A stretch of DNA of 35,615 bases from a virus. Both the position numbers and the translations under genes were made by a program. The DNA is taken from positions 1 to 35,615 of the IMG/VR virus record IMGVR_UViG_3300027749_000283. One strand, 5' to 3'. This document shows, in pieces, positions 1 through 8,800 of the stretch (positions are counted from its first letter, which is position 1; each line of letters starts with the position of its first letter). The notes below the pieces were generated by a model. That model was given only the letters and a program-made list of their open reading frames with translations. It had not been told where the DNA came from and ran no database searches.

Positions 1-111
1 CCATGTGAGAGACTGACTGAGTCAAGGAATGGTTCTTGGCTTATATGCGGCGATAGTCGTGCGTCTGCTGCCTACAAGCCCAGCTCTGTAAATTGTCGAA
101 ACGCTTACTTG
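1..111. other. Non-coding left edge, no supported gene
   Basis: No convincing gene lies here on either strand. On the plus strand, frames 2 and 3 hit stops within the first 15 bases. Frame 1 stays open but runs straight through the terminator and on into sequence antisense to the fibre gene, so it is unlikely to be a normal CDS end. The stretch is probably the 3' untranslated end of a plus-strand transcript that starts outside the window. A weak resemblance to a diversity-generating retroelement variable repeat is discussed in the findings. Confidence 0.4.
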
Positions 112-144
112 CCCCAGCTAATTTGGTTTAGCTGGGGTTTTTTT
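112..144 (+). terminator. Rho-independent terminator, plus strand
   Basis: A perfect 10-bp stem (112-121 with 128-137, CCCCAGCTAA/TTAGCTGGGG) encloses a 6-base loop and is followed by seven T residues (138-144) on the plus strand. On the minus strand the stem is followed by CAAGT, not a U-tract, so the main direction is plus. It abuts the stop codon of the last minus-strand fibre gene. It therefore marks a convergent junction between this late operon and a plus-strand transcript arriving from the left. Confidence 0.85.
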
Positions 145-982
145 ACTTCAATTCCAAAGCAGCAAGACGTGTTTCAAAAGCAGCGTTGGCGGCTTCAAGC
201 ATGTCGTTCTTGGCGGAAAGTTCTTGGCAAGCGGCGACGAGGTGGACCACTATCTTGCTGTAGTCTACACCCTGCGACTTGATGGAACCGTCTTCGTTGA
301 CGGCATCCTTTTTGCCTGTGACGGCATGGGGGATGACGTTTTGAATTTCATGAGCAATAAAACCTTCGCCAGAAGACCCATCAATCTTCCAATCATATGT
401 GACCGGCTTCAACGCACCAATGGTTGTTAACCCACCACTCAACGGCGCAACATTTTCCTTCATCCGGTAATCAGATGAAGTGTTATATGAAACAGAAGAA
501 GTTGCTTGGCTTATGAAACCAGCCGTTGCTCCAGAGCTATTTTGAAATACAACTGGAGAACCCGCATATGTCTCTGAGGTTGAGCGTGTAATAAGGCAGC
601 CCTGCGATGCGCTGACCCAAGAAAAAGTAGCGCGCCCTGCTTGTGTCGTCGTCCCCACCAGCAAATTGCCGCTGGTGTCGATGCGCATGGCTTCGGTGGA
701 ATTATAGGTAAATGTTAAGTTGTTTGTGTTATTTTGCAGAACCCATTGGTTATTATTTGTTGACTCAAAAAGTTGAATTGTATTTCCGCCAGTTACCGCA
801 AACCCCGTTGTGGCGCGAACCTTTCCTGTGATGTCGAGTTTGTAGGAGGCATTAGGCGAAGTCGTGCCAATCCCAACATTCTGCGACGTATCAATCGTCA
901 TCGCAGTTGTGCCAGCCGACTGAATGGTGAGAGCGGTTGCTGCACCCGCGTTGATGGTGTTAGCTATGAGTGTACCAGTCAT
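143..982 (-). CDS. Tail fibre with C-terminal peptidase S74 chaperone domain
   Basis: This 279-residue protein is probably a receptor-binding or tail-fibre subunit. The N-terminal half is Ser/Thr/Gly/Asn-rich beta sequence. The C-terminal part is an intramolecular chaperone of the endosialidase type (peptidase S74): it begins at about Ser170 in SSDYRMKENV and continues with a GFIAHEIQ strand typical of the family. In characterised members this domain drives trimerisation and then cleaves itself off before the conserved Ser. A coiled coil with ELSAKN and TRLAALE heptads (about 248-279) ends the protein. The start is the ATG in TAATG shared with the stop of the upstream fibre gene, with GGAGG just before it. 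Residues about 12-45 and the segment around 100-112 are near-copies of parts of the neighbouring fibre. The gene ends at the terminator and is last in the operon. The receptor is unknown. Confidence 0.88.
   Translation of the reverse strand: MTGTLIANTINAGAATALTIQSAGTTAMTIDTSQNVGIGTTSPNASYKLDITGKVRATTGFAVTGGNTIQLFESTNNNQWVLQNNTNNLTFTYNSTEAMRIDTSGNLLVGTTTQAGRATFSWVSASQGCLITRSTSETYAGSPVVFQNSSGATAGFISQATSSVSYNTSSDYRMKENVAPLSGGLTTIGALKPVTYDWKIDGSSGEGFIAHEIQNVIPHAVTGKKDAVNEDGSIKSQGVDYSKIVVHLVAACQELSAKNDMLEAANAAFETRLAALELK
647..688. repeat. 42-bp perfect direct repeat, copy 1
   Basis: This stretch is identical to 1504-1545. Both copies encode the peptide around MRIDTSGNLLVGTT in two adjacent fibre genes. 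The identity holds at third codon positions, which suggests recent duplication or gene conversion. Confidence 0.85.
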
Positions 983-1971
983 TATTTAGCCTCCAACGCA
1001 GCGAGACGAGCTTCAAGCGCGTCGTTCTTGGCGGAAAGTTCTTGGATGGCTTTGAGCAGTATCACTGGCAAAACGCTACCCTTTAAGGTTTTATATGCGA
1101 TACCGTCTTCAGATGGGAAAAGAGCATCTTGCACAAGGCCCGGAAAGATGCCTTCAACCTCCTGCGCAATCAAGCCTAGTTCAGTAGGCGAACTATCGTC
1201 ATTTACAGCCCATTGATATTTGACAACACGAAGCTTGCAAATGTCATCTAAATATCCATCACGAGTGGTCGTGATGTTCTTTTTGAGACGCTCATCTGAC
1301 GAGTAGCTTGTCGTACCATTGCCAAGCAAGTACCAGCTAGAAGCACCTGTAGTACCAGCAAAATGATATGACCCAGCGTTATTAGCTGTTGACCCAAGTG
1401 TAGCAGAAAATGCACCTTGGTTGCCAGAACCCGTTGTATTATTAGCAAATATGATTGCACTTGTTCCAGATGCTGCGGCAACTACTAATTTAGCAGAACC
1501 CGCCGTCGTCCCCACCAGCAAATTGCCGCTGGTGTCGATGCGCATACGCTCGCCATTGACTGTATCAAAAACATACCCACTTGCCGGAGCTTGGCTACCG
1601 TAAAAATGCAGCAACCCATCCGAGGTGTTTCTTCCGATGTCATAATAGTTTGAAGTGTCACCCATTCTAAATTGATAGTCTGTTGAAAGCTGCTCAATAT
1701 CCAACCGACGTTGCGGCGATGTCGTCCCAATGCCGACGTTCTGCGTCGTTCCAATCGTCATCGCAGTCGTGCCAGCCGACTGGATGGTGAGCGCCGTTGC
1801 GGCGGGACTGGTGACAGTCGTAGCCGTCACGGTGCCGGTAAATGTGGGGCTAGCAGTCAAGGCCACTGTCCCGGTCGATGCGGGGAGCGTGATCGTATTC
1901 GTCCCCGCCACAGCCGTAGGGGTGATCGTGATGCTCCCAGAGGTTGCCCCCCTAAGTGTTAAGTCACCCAT
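982..1971 (-). CDS. Tail fibre with C-terminal peptidase S74 chaperone domain
   Basis: This 329-residue fibre protein is a paralogue of the next gene downstream. It has a beta-rich N-terminal shaft, then a segment with AATALTIQSAGTTAMTIGT and NVGIGTTSP that is nearly repeated in the neighbour. A low-complexity middle follows, and then a peptidase S74 domain starting at about Ser225 (YSSDERLKKNI, later LGLIAQEVE). The C-terminus is a short coiled coil (ELSAKNDALEARLAALE). Known S74 domains trimerise the fibre and are then released by self-cleavage at the Ser. A longer reading frame opens with TTG at 1986. The ATG at 1971 is preferred because it forms a TGATG overlap with the upstream stop and has GGAG about nine bases upstream. 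Expected location is the distal tail, with a role in adsorption. Confidence 0.88.
   Translation of the reverse strand: MGDLTLRGATSGSITITPTAVAGTNTITLPASTGTVALTASPTFTGTVTATTVTSPAATALTIQSAGTTAMTIGTTQNVGIGTTSPQRRLDIEQLSTDYQFRMGDTSNYYDIGRNTSDGLLHFYGSQAPASGYVFDTVNGERMRIDTSGNLLVGTTAGSAKLVVAAASGTSAIIFANNTTGSGNQGAFSATLGSTANNAGSYHFAGTTGASSWYLLGNGTTSYSSDERLKKNITTTRDGYLDDICKLRVVKYQWAVNDDSSPTELGLIAQEVEGIFPGLVQDALFPSEDGIAYKTLKGSVLPVILLKAIQELSAKNDALEARLAALEAK
1504..1545. repeat. 42-bp perfect direct repeat, copy 2
   Basis: This is the second copy of the repeat at 647-688, lying in the upstream S74 fibre gene. The two copies are about 860 bp apart in the same orientation. Recombination between them would delete the intervening part of the fibre genes and leave an in-frame chimera. 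Confidence 0.85.
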
Positions 1972-2531
1972 CAAACGATACTCCAAGTTGAACCAGTGGG
2001 CACAGTCACCGTTACGCCAGAGTTTATCGTCACAGGGCCAAACGTGCCAGCATTTTTGCCCGTGGGGATAGTATAACTCGATGTGATGATGATGTCATTA
2101 AGGTAGAATGCACGATTTGTCCCGCCGCCGGTGGGTACGTCCGTGTTTGTGGGCTGATAGCAGTTTGTTCCGTCGCAAACAACAGTCGAAATAACCCCAT
2201 TCGTTACGGCCACAGAGGAGCCGCCACCAGCCGAGACTATGATAACTGAATACCCACCAGTCGTCAGGTTTTTGACGATCCATTGGCCACCAACCCCAGA
2301 GGGAATTGTATACGTTACATCTGCGGAAATCGAGCCGGTCACGTTCAGGATCAGGGGCTGGTACTGGGCCGCAGTCAGCGTCACCGAGCCAGCAGTAGCG
2401 TTCAGGCTCGTCGTCCCGCCCAAGGCGTTGTCGATGATGGTCAAGTCTGCGTTAACCGGGACGTTCCATGTGTTGACGTACTCCCCGTTGGCGGGGAGAA
2501 TCATATCCTTGTTAACTGACTGCGTTGACAT
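1971..2531 (-). CDS. Beta-rich tail fibre or tail-tip protein
   Basis: This 186-residue protein has no recognised enzyme motif. It is Thr/Ser/Gly/Val-rich with alternating hydrophobic strands, as in phage fibre shafts. The N-terminus (MILPANGEYVNTWNVPVNAD) resembles attachment segments in front of phage fibre beta domains. The last 30 or so residues ([19 protein letters not shown]) closely match the end of the collagen-like fibre at 20780-21535, so the two share a C-terminal beta cap. It has no S74 domain. The start has GAGGG upstream. The stop overlaps the start of the S74 fibre (TGATG), so the two are probably translationally coupled. Structural placement in the tail is inferred from position and composition. 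Confidence 0.7.
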   Translation of the reverse strand: MSTQSVNKDMILPANGEYVNTWNVPVNADLTIIDNALGGTTSLNATAGSVTLTAAQYQPLILNVTGSISADVTYTIPSGVGGQWIVKNLTTGGYSVIIVSAGGGSSVAVTNGVISTVVCDGTNCYQPTNTDVPTGGGTNRAFYLNDIIITSSYTIPTGKNAGTFGPVTINSGVTVTVPTGSTWSIV

Positions 2532-2534
2532 GGA

Positions 2535-4376
2535 TCAGCCCTCAAGGTTACGGTTAGCGATCTCAAGCGCCTGCGCGACATGATTGTCGTGGACACCGAG
2601 AAGGCTTTCAGTCTGATTGTTGATGTTCTTCCTGGCGCGGTCAACCATAGTTACCAGCTTATCTGAGACACGGCCACCTGATTTGCGCTGCTGTCGGTCA
2701 AGCTCGCCCTGCATTCTCTGAGTTGATCCCTGAAGCGCCCGCCTGGTCATGTCCGCCGTTGGAGCAGCCGCACCCATGGCTTGGACAGGTTTTGATCCGG
2801 CTAGTTCTCCTGCGCCATAAGATATCTTTTTGACGGTTTCCGGTGTCAGCATTCTTTGGCCAGCTATCAACAAAGCCGCGCCAGCAGTATGCCCAGGGAT
2901 ACCAGAGAAAAATGAAGATCCAAAATGCGCCAATTGAGCTGGCGTCAAAGAGTTTACCCAGTTGAATGGCTTACCAGCGGCTTCGTGCATTGCAGCGCCA
3001 GCGATCTTGTAAGTCAGCGTTGGATCATACTCAGCAAGCTGTAGGATAAACTTATTTTTGCTAAGATCATTCTGGGCCTTGATGAGTTTAATCATCTCAG
3101 CACTGGCATTTGCGCCTTCTCTGGTGCCAAGAGTACTTTTGATAGTCCCCATAGTATCTAAAAGTCGTTCATAGTCACGCATAAGTTTAGTATATTGGGG
3201 AGCTGCATCGCCAATTGCGCCCGTGACGCCTGCATATACATTTTTCATGGCGTTTTCAGCCATTCTATTTGGTGCTTGACCCTGTTCAGCGTAAAGCTCA
3301 CGCTTAAACTGATCAAGCCCACCAACAGTTTTTTCAAATGAACCTGGCGGCTTTGCCTCCATTACGCGCAAATCATTTTCAAGCAAATCTAAAGCCTGAT
3401 GCGCTTTTAAGCCATTAACACGCGCACTTTCAACAGGCCCAATTTTCCCTCTGGCCTCTTCAATGGACTTGTAAATCTTATCGAATGGAACCTCTTGTTG
3501 AAGTTCCAAGATTCCTTCTTTTGTCGCACCCCATTTAGCCATCTCCGCATCACGCAGACTTTTTACTGCTTGGCTCATGTCTTGAGACAGGTCTACGGCG
3601 TTCTTTTGTCCAGTAGCAAATGTGTTGAAGGCATCCTTGATCGCGGGATCAGTAACTTTGCCCGCCTGGTATGCTTGCTCAATTGCTACTGGAGAAATGC
3701 CAGATGCTTCAGCCGCCGTCTTTTTTGCGAGAGGCGATACGATATTTTCACCAGCAAACTTACCGGCAGATATAACTGTAGACACAGGGTCCATAAGCGT
3801 GGCAACAGCGCCAGTTCCTTTGCCAAGCGCAGATAGCGCTTTCCCTGTTTTGCTAGCAGCTCCTGCAAGTTGCGCACCTTTAGCTAACCCAGAAGCACCG
3901 CCAGTAACGGGGATAGCAGCAGTAGACAGCACGCTAAATGGATCAGTAGCTATTGCCTTCTTGAACCCAGCAATAGAAGTATATGGCTCAAACATGGCAT
4001 TAAGAACAGCTTCGTCCTCTGCCTTCTTGGCGGGGTCCTGAACTGCACCAAACGCACCGCGAGCCTTTGATGCAATGCCTTGTCCAAGCTGCTTCAGACC
4101 CTCGCCAGTTTCCTGATAGTTGTAGATAGCCTCAGGGATAGCCTTTATAGCTCCCCAAGCGCTCGCAGGAGCCGCAGAGAGAGCCCTAGAGGCCACCTCA
4201 GATGCGGGCATCTTCTCCCAATCAGCCTCTGTTGGCTCAGACTTAGTGCCGAACGTAAGAGGCATGGGCGCACCTGGCTCAGATGCCACTTTCCTTTCTG
4301 GCGCGGGCTTAGCTCCAAAAGTAAGCGGCTCAGGTGCGCCCGTGTCTACCTCAGAACTCTGATCCGGAAGCGGCAT
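2535..4376 (-). CDS. Probable internal virion / DNA-ejection protein
   Basis: This 613-residue protein was not matched to a named family. It is Ala/Lys-rich and mostly helical, with two copies of a PLTFG(A/T)K motif near the N-terminus (PEPLTFGAK, PMPLTFGTK), a small-residue amphipathic middle (about 140-220) and a helical centre. Near the C-terminus a hydrophobic Gly/Ala stretch (FSGIPGHTAGAALLIAG) is followed by a basic tail, RKSGGRVSDKLVTMVDRARK, and then TESLL and QALEIANRNLEG. Large Ala-rich helical proteins encoded beside a virion lysozyme in podovirus-like phages are usually ejection proteins, so that is the inferred role. It follows the 1473-residue gene after two bases and has GGGGAG upstream of its ATG. 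The KxGG-type tail recurs in other proteins of this window. Confidence 0.55.
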   Translation of the reverse strand: MPLPDQSSEVDTGAPEPLTFGAKPAPERKVASEPGAPMPLTFGTKSEPTEADWEKMPASEVASRALSAAPASAWGAIKAIPEAIYNYQETGEGLKQLGQGIASKARGAFGAVQDPAKKAEDEAVLNAMFEPYTSIAGFKKAIATDPFSVLSTAAIPVTGGASGLAKGAQLAGAASKTGKALSALGKGTGAVATLMDPVSTVISAGKFAGENIVSPLAKKTAAEASGISPVAIEQAYQAGKVTDPAIKDAFNTFATGQKNAVDLSQDMSQAVKSLRDAEMAKWGATKEGILELQQEVPFDKIYKSIEEARGKIGPVESARVNGLKAHQALDLLENDLRVMEAKPPGSFEKTVGGLDQFKRELYAEQGQAPNRMAENAMKNVYAGVTGAIGDAAPQYTKLMRDYERLLDTMGTIKSTLGTREGANASAEMIKLIKAQNDLSKNKFILQLAEYDPTLTYKIAGAAMHEAAGKPFNWVNSLTPAQLAHFGSSFFSGIPGHTAGAALLIAGQRMLTPETVKKISYGAGELAGSKPVQAMGAAAPTADMTRRALQGSTQRMQGELDRQQRKSGGRVSDKLVTMVDRARKNINNQTESLLGVHDNHVAQALEIANRNLEG

Positions 4377-4378
4377 AG

Positions 4379-7300
4379 TTATCTCCCCAGCACAAGAGCG
4401 GCGGAACCTCTGCTATGCTCTCTTTCAAAATTCTGAATAGTTGTCCGAGTTTCATTCGGATATTTTTCACCATTCTTACGAACAAATTCAACAAGCCTGT
4501 TTTTTTCATCCGCCGGGATGGTATTCAAGATAGCTCTTTTAGCATACATTTCCGGTGGATTTGCATGATCAAAAGCTTCTTGCGCTCCATCCAAATGCTG
4601 GAATTTACTCAAATAATCACGGAAAAATCTAGCGCGATCATTTGAATATTCAGCATTTTGCTTTAATCCACTTGAAACAAGCTCGAACCCTCTTTTGCTC
4701 ATTTCAATGCCGGGGCTATTTTTGACTGCTTGGGAAACTATGTACCCAGGCTCTCTAGTCCCGATGGAGTTGGCTAGGGTAGCGCCGAGGCTAAAGGTCC
4801 CCTTGTTGATAGCCTCAACCGCACCAGCTGAATTGCGATCAATTGGTTCTGCTCCAATTGCTCTCAGAGCAGCGTTAGCCTTGTCAATCAACGCATAACG
4901 CTGCGTTGCCCCAGCACCAGGGGCAAGAAGCCCAGCCTCAGGAAGACTATTGTACTCTTGAATAATTGACTGCAGTTGAACCATTGCTGGACCGGTGTTT
5001 CGGGCTTTCGCCTCCAACTCTCCAACTGCCGCCTTGCCAGATTCATATGCGCCCTTCGCGGCATCTGTCATCCCGCCAGTGCTTGGATCTCTCATGGTTA
5101 TATTCGCCTGATTGGCGGGAATATAGTTTTTAGGAACAGACGTCGTGGGTGTCCACGATGTCGCGTCTACCGGCTTCTGGATTATTTGCGTGATATCACT
5201 CGTTTTTGCAGCAGGCGCTACAGGAACCGCCGGAACTGCACCCGGCTTTGCTCCAGGCGTTCCAGCAGGAGCTGAGCCGCTCTTCTGTATTTCCTCAACC
5301 AACTTCTCATTGCCTGGAAGCGGCTTGCCATCTGCGTCAGTAACCGGGGTCATTCCGGCATATGGATTTTCCTTGTCGATGACAACAAGGCCAACACCCG
5401 GTTGCCATGTCGGGACAAGCATTCCAGCCCTAAGCGAGCGGGTCATCATGTCAGTACGGCTGACATTGGCAAGTTCAAGCTTGGTCGCAGCTTCAGTCTT
5501 AGGAATATCAGCAGCCATTTTACGTTGGCTTTGATATGCCCCGACACCACCCATGATGCCTTCACCAAGAGCCTGGCCAAGGTTGCGCTTATCAGATGCC
5601 AACATAGAGCCAAGGAAGCCCAAAGCGGGGACAATGAAGCCTTCAGAGGTGACGACATCACCAATGCTTTTCTTTCCCTCCGCGCCAGAAGGAGCAGCGC
5701 CACGAGCGCTAGCGACAGCATCCCCAATCGACATAGGAGGACGAGGAACTGTTAAAGCTGCTGCATACTTGCCTTCGGGGTCAATAAGAGATGCTTCTTC
5801 TGCGCGACGGCGTGCATTAACACCTTCGTTGTGCATACCCAGAGCGTTGACAGCAGCGCCAATCGAAGCCTTATCTCCAGATTGCACTGCCTCGGCAACC
5901 GACTTAGGAAGACGCCCATAATTATAAGTGACAGAAGTTAACGCAGCCTGTGAATTCGGATCAAGCTTGTTCCAAGCTTCTTCTCCAACAGTACCTTTGA
6001 TATGACCCTGATACTCAGCCGCACGGCGCGCAAGATCGCGTTTAGCGTCTTCCACGGAAACGCGAGTATCTTCATTTACCCGGCGAACTGTTCCATCGGG
6101 AAGAGTTACAGTGTCAGAACCAAATCCTGTACGCAGAGCATTAACATCGTAGTACGGACGATCACGGAAACCCTCAAACTTGGAAATAAGCCCAAGGGTT
6201 GGATCTTGATCTAAGGATGGTGTTTTAGGCTTCTCAAGCACAAGCCCAGCTTCTTGGGCATTGGGAGACGGCATATCTGCTTCAGGAGAGTAGTCAGCGG
6301 GGACGTCAGTCGCGCCTTGAAGAGCGTACCCTTGGCGCGGAACCAAACCGCCTTCACTGAAGGGAAGCAAGCTGCCAAGGGCGCTACCAGCCATAGAGCC
6401 AAGCGGGCCAAAAGCAGATCCAATCACAGAGCCCGCCATTTTTCCAAGGCCAAGGCCAGAACTTCCGCCACCACCACCAGAGGTTTGCATCTGCGCAGGC
6501 TTCAGTAACTCATGCTTCTGAGACCCAGCCTTGAGGACGCCCTCCATCGGGTCTTTGCTGCCCATGACATCACTGGGATCATAAGGAACAGCTTCGTCCC
6601 CCTGGCTATCATCACCGCCACCATCCGCATATGCGTGGCGCGGAACAATGAGACCGCCTTCTGCTTTAAACATATCTCCAAAGAAATCTTTGCCCTTGGA
6701 GAAGATATTTTCACCGCTTAGCTTACCCTGGCCGCCAATAAGTCCAGCGGACCCTGTAGGGTCATCCTTTGTTGGCGCGGAGCCCATCAAGCCAGCTTTG
6801 CCCATGCTGTACGTTCCAGCAATGTCTTTGCCAGTCTGCATAGCAGTAGACAGTCCAGACGGGCGCTGCGCAGGCATCGACATCTTCGCAGCCTCAATGG
6901 GCTTAGGAACCGGGATGCTAGCTGCCGGGACAATTCCAGTAGCCCCCACAGGCCCACCTATAGGCTGCGCGCCGCCATACATGCCGAGAGCCTGCTTGTT
7001 AGCCGCAATGATATTGGCCCAATCGTTCGAATCAACCAGACCGCCGCCGACATATCCGCCGCGCTCAAAGTTCTCACCCGCCGTGTCTGAAGTGACCGCG
7101 CCACCCATAGAGCTAGGATCAAAGCCATCAGGGACCAGACCGCCACCCATGTCTTTGTGGGTGCGTTCAGCATCCTCAGTAGCCTTCTTGTAGTCCACGG
7201 TCTTGTAGCCACCCATCAGGCCAACAGCATCGGGATGCTTTTTCTCAACATCCTGAGCCATCAAACCGATTTGAGTGCGGTCATCGCCATTATACTTGTA

Positions 7301-8800
7301 GCTGTAAATAGGTTGACCATCATGGGTCTCGCCAATCTCCTTAACGTCATTTTTCAGACGCTTATCAGAGAAGAACCCACCCGGTGATGTTTGAGTGCCA
7401 GAGGTGGTTGAGCCAGAAAGCGCGCCAGTGCCCATGGCAATATTGGCCAAGAACTGAGCCACTTGGAATGGGTAGCCACGCTCTTGCAGGAACTGCTGAT
7501 ACTGAGCCGTGTTCTGAGCCTGCTGGGTCTGCTGACCAACCTGGCCCGCAGCCAACTGAGCCTGCGCACCTTGCAATGCAGCCGCCTGCGCTCCAGTGCC
7601 CAATCCAGCAAGTTGCTGGGCAGTTCCAGCACCCATCGTGTAGCCTTGTTGACCAAGAGCCCCAAGTTGCTGAGCTGTCTGAGCGCCTTGAGCATATTGT
7701 TGCTGCCCAAGGCCCTGGAATGCTTGGCCGACACCAAGGGCCTGGCCATAAAGCCCTTGACCAAGTCCCTGCATTTGCTGCGCAGCACCAAGCTGTTGAG
7801 CGTAACCTTGTTGGCCAAGCGCTCCCAATTGCTGCGCAGCACCAAGCTGTTGAGCGTAACCTTGTTGGCCAAGACCAGCTAACTGTTGACCAGCTTGCTG
7901 AATTGCAGCGCGATTTGCTTGCGCAGCACCAAGCCCAACACCTTGTTGCTGCTGGGCAGTTTGCAGCGCCTGCTGGTACCCTTGTTGATAAAGAGGCGCG
8001 ATAGCTTGAGCCTGAGCTAATTCCTGTTGGCCACGCAATGTCTGCCGTTGCAGCCCAGCGCGTTCGCCACCAAAAGCTCCAGCGCGAACGGCTTCAGCCT
8101 GCTGCTGAGCAAGTTGCTGGCCCTGTTGTTGACCCATTGCAGCTTGCGTGGCACCAACTACGCTACCAACATATGGGTTCATATAACGGCCAGTTTGCAA
8201 TCTACCCGGATCAATCCCCTGCGCCCCGGCAAGCGCTGCCATGGTTGCAGCTTGTTGATAAGGCTGCGCGCCTGCAACGGCCTGCTGTACACCTTGAGTG
8301 GCTGCCTGTTGATAAGGCTGCGCGCCTGCAAGAGCTTGTTGAGTCCCCTGTGTAGCCGCCTGATAATATGGCCTTGCAACCCCCGCCGCCTGTCCATACT
8401 GTTGCCCAGCAGCAGCGCCTAGCGCCTGGCCTGTCTGTTGCGCAGATTGGAGCTGCCCAGTGGCCTGATCTATATAGTTAGCGCCACCCTGCTGGGCTCC
8501 CATAAGGTTCTGCGCAGCCGCGCCATAATAGGGCTGTGCTTGCCCTGCGGCAGCATTGGTAGCGTTTGTTCCCGCTACCTGAGTCGGAGTTAACCCAGCA
8601 ACAAACTCACCGCCATACTGTTGAAATGGTTGTTGAGCGACATCTTCAGCGCGAGCATTAACAGAATTGTACCGCGCCAAAACTTCCGGCGGGATCGACA
8701 CTGTTTGGGATGAAGAAGTTGTGCCACCCTTGCCACCACCACCAAAATAGGTATCGATGAAACCCTTAGGAGGCTGCCTAAAGACAAAAATATTGCTCAT
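4379..8800 (-). CDS. Giant virion protein with internal S74 and GH24 lysozyme domains
   Basis: This 1473-residue protein has several parts. Residues 80-440 are Gln/Ala/Gly-rich with 18-residue tandem repeats. About 477-545 is a peptidase S74-like segment (FFSDKRLKNDV, then IGLMAQDVEKKHPDAVG). Residues 575-830 carry three short EGGL/RGGYV-type motifs in a Gly-rich linker. About 866-1015 is a T4-lysozyme-type GH24 domain with the full catalytic spacing (E876, D885, T891; KFEGFRD, YYDVN, TGFGS). The C-terminal 450 residues are Ala-rich and helical. The GH24 domain should cut peptidoglycan during genome entry. The S74 domain is normally C-terminal, so its internal position is odd: cleavage at Ser478 would split the protein into about 477 and 996 residues. 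The ATG overlaps the upstream acetyltransferase stop (ATGA). The gene probably acts with the 613-residue protein in ejection. Confidence 0.8.
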   Translation of the reverse strand: MSNIFVFRQPPKGFIDTYFGGGGKGGTTSSSQTVSIPPEVLARYNSVNARAEDVAQQPFQQYGGEFVAGLTPTQVAGTNATNAAAGQAQPYYGAAAQNLMGAQQGGANYIDQATGQLQSAQQTGQALGAAAGQQYGQAAGVARPYYQAATQGTQQALAGAQPYQQAATQGVQQAVAGAQPYQQAATMAALAGAQGIDPGRLQTGRYMNPYVGSVVGATQAAMGQQQGQQLAQQQAEAVRAGAFGGERAGLQRQTLRGQQELAQAQAIAPLYQQGYQQALQTAQQQQGVGLGAAQANRAAIQQAGQQLAGLGQQGYAQQLGAAQQLGALGQQGYAQQLGAAQQMQGLGQGLYGQALGVGQAFQGLGQQQYAQGAQTAQQLGALGQQGYTMGAGTAQQLAGLGTGAQAAALQGAQAQLAAGQVGQQTQQAQNTAQYQQFLQERGYPFQVAQFLANIAMGTGALSGSTTSGTQTSPGGFFSDKRLKNDVKEIGETHDGQPIYSYKYNGDDRTQIGLMAQDVEKKHPDAVGLMGGYKTVDYKKATEDAERTHKDMGGGLVPDGFDPSSMGGAVTSDTAGENFERGGYVGGGLVDSNDWANIIAANKQALGMYGGAQPIGGPVGATGIVPAASIPVPKPIEAAKMSMPAQRPSGLSTAMQTGKDIAGTYSMGKAGLMGSAPTKDDPTGSAGLIGGQGKLSGENIFSKGKDFFGDMFKAEGGLIVPRHAYADGGGDDSQGDEAVPYDPSDVMGSKDPMEGVLKAGSQKHELLKPAQMQTSGGGGGSSGLGLGKMAGSVIGSAFGPLGSMAGSALGSLLPFSEGGLVPRQGYALQGATDVPADYSPEADMPSPNAQEAGLVLEKPKTPSLDQDPTLGLISKFEGFRDRPYYDVNALRTGFGSDTVTLPDGTVRRVNEDTRVSVEDAKRDLARRAAEYQGHIKGTVGEEAWNKLDPNSQAALTSVTYNYGRLPKSVAEAVQSGDKASIGAAVNALGMHNEGVNARRRAEEASLIDPEGKYAAALTVPRPPMSIGDAVASARGAAPSGAEGKKSIGDVVTSEGFIVPALGFLGSMLASDKRNLGQALGEGIMGGVGAYQSQRKMAADIPKTEAATKLELANVSRTDMMTRSLRAGMLVPTWQPGVGLVVIDKENPYAGMTPVTDADGKPLPGNEKLVEEIQKSGSAPAGTPGAKPGAVPAVPVAPAAKTSDITQIIQKPVDATSWTPTTSVPKNYIPANQANITMRDPSTGGMTDAAKGAYESGKAAVGELEAKARNTGPAMVQLQSIIQEYNSLPEAGLLAPGAGATQRYALIDKANAALRAIGAEPIDRNSAGAVEAINKGTFSLGATLANSIGTREPGYIVSQAVKNSPGIEMSKRGFELVSSGLKQNAEYSNDRARFFRDYLSKFQHLDGAQEAFDHANPPEMYAKRAILNTIPADEKNRLVEFVRKNGEKYPNETRTTIQNFEREHSRGSAALVLGR
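7775..7873. repeat. 54-bp-period tandem repeat in virion protein gene
   Basis: A 45-bp block at 7775-7819 recurs identically at 7829-7873, a period of 54 bp or 18 codons. It encodes the Gln-rich unit QGYAQQLGAAQQ. A related 18-residue period (AGAQPYQQAAT) occurs around 8250-8335. The near-identical DNA indicates recent duplication by slippage or unequal exchange within the gene. Confidence 0.8.

Noticed and set aside
1972-1986. TTG start for the S74 fibre gene
   Set aside because: The ATG at 1971 in TGATG has a good ribosome site. The TTG would add five residues without support.
5145-7193. Plus-strand frames antisense to the giant virion protein gene
   Set aside because: They lie entirely in one gene with strong domain evidence and show no recognisable motif.
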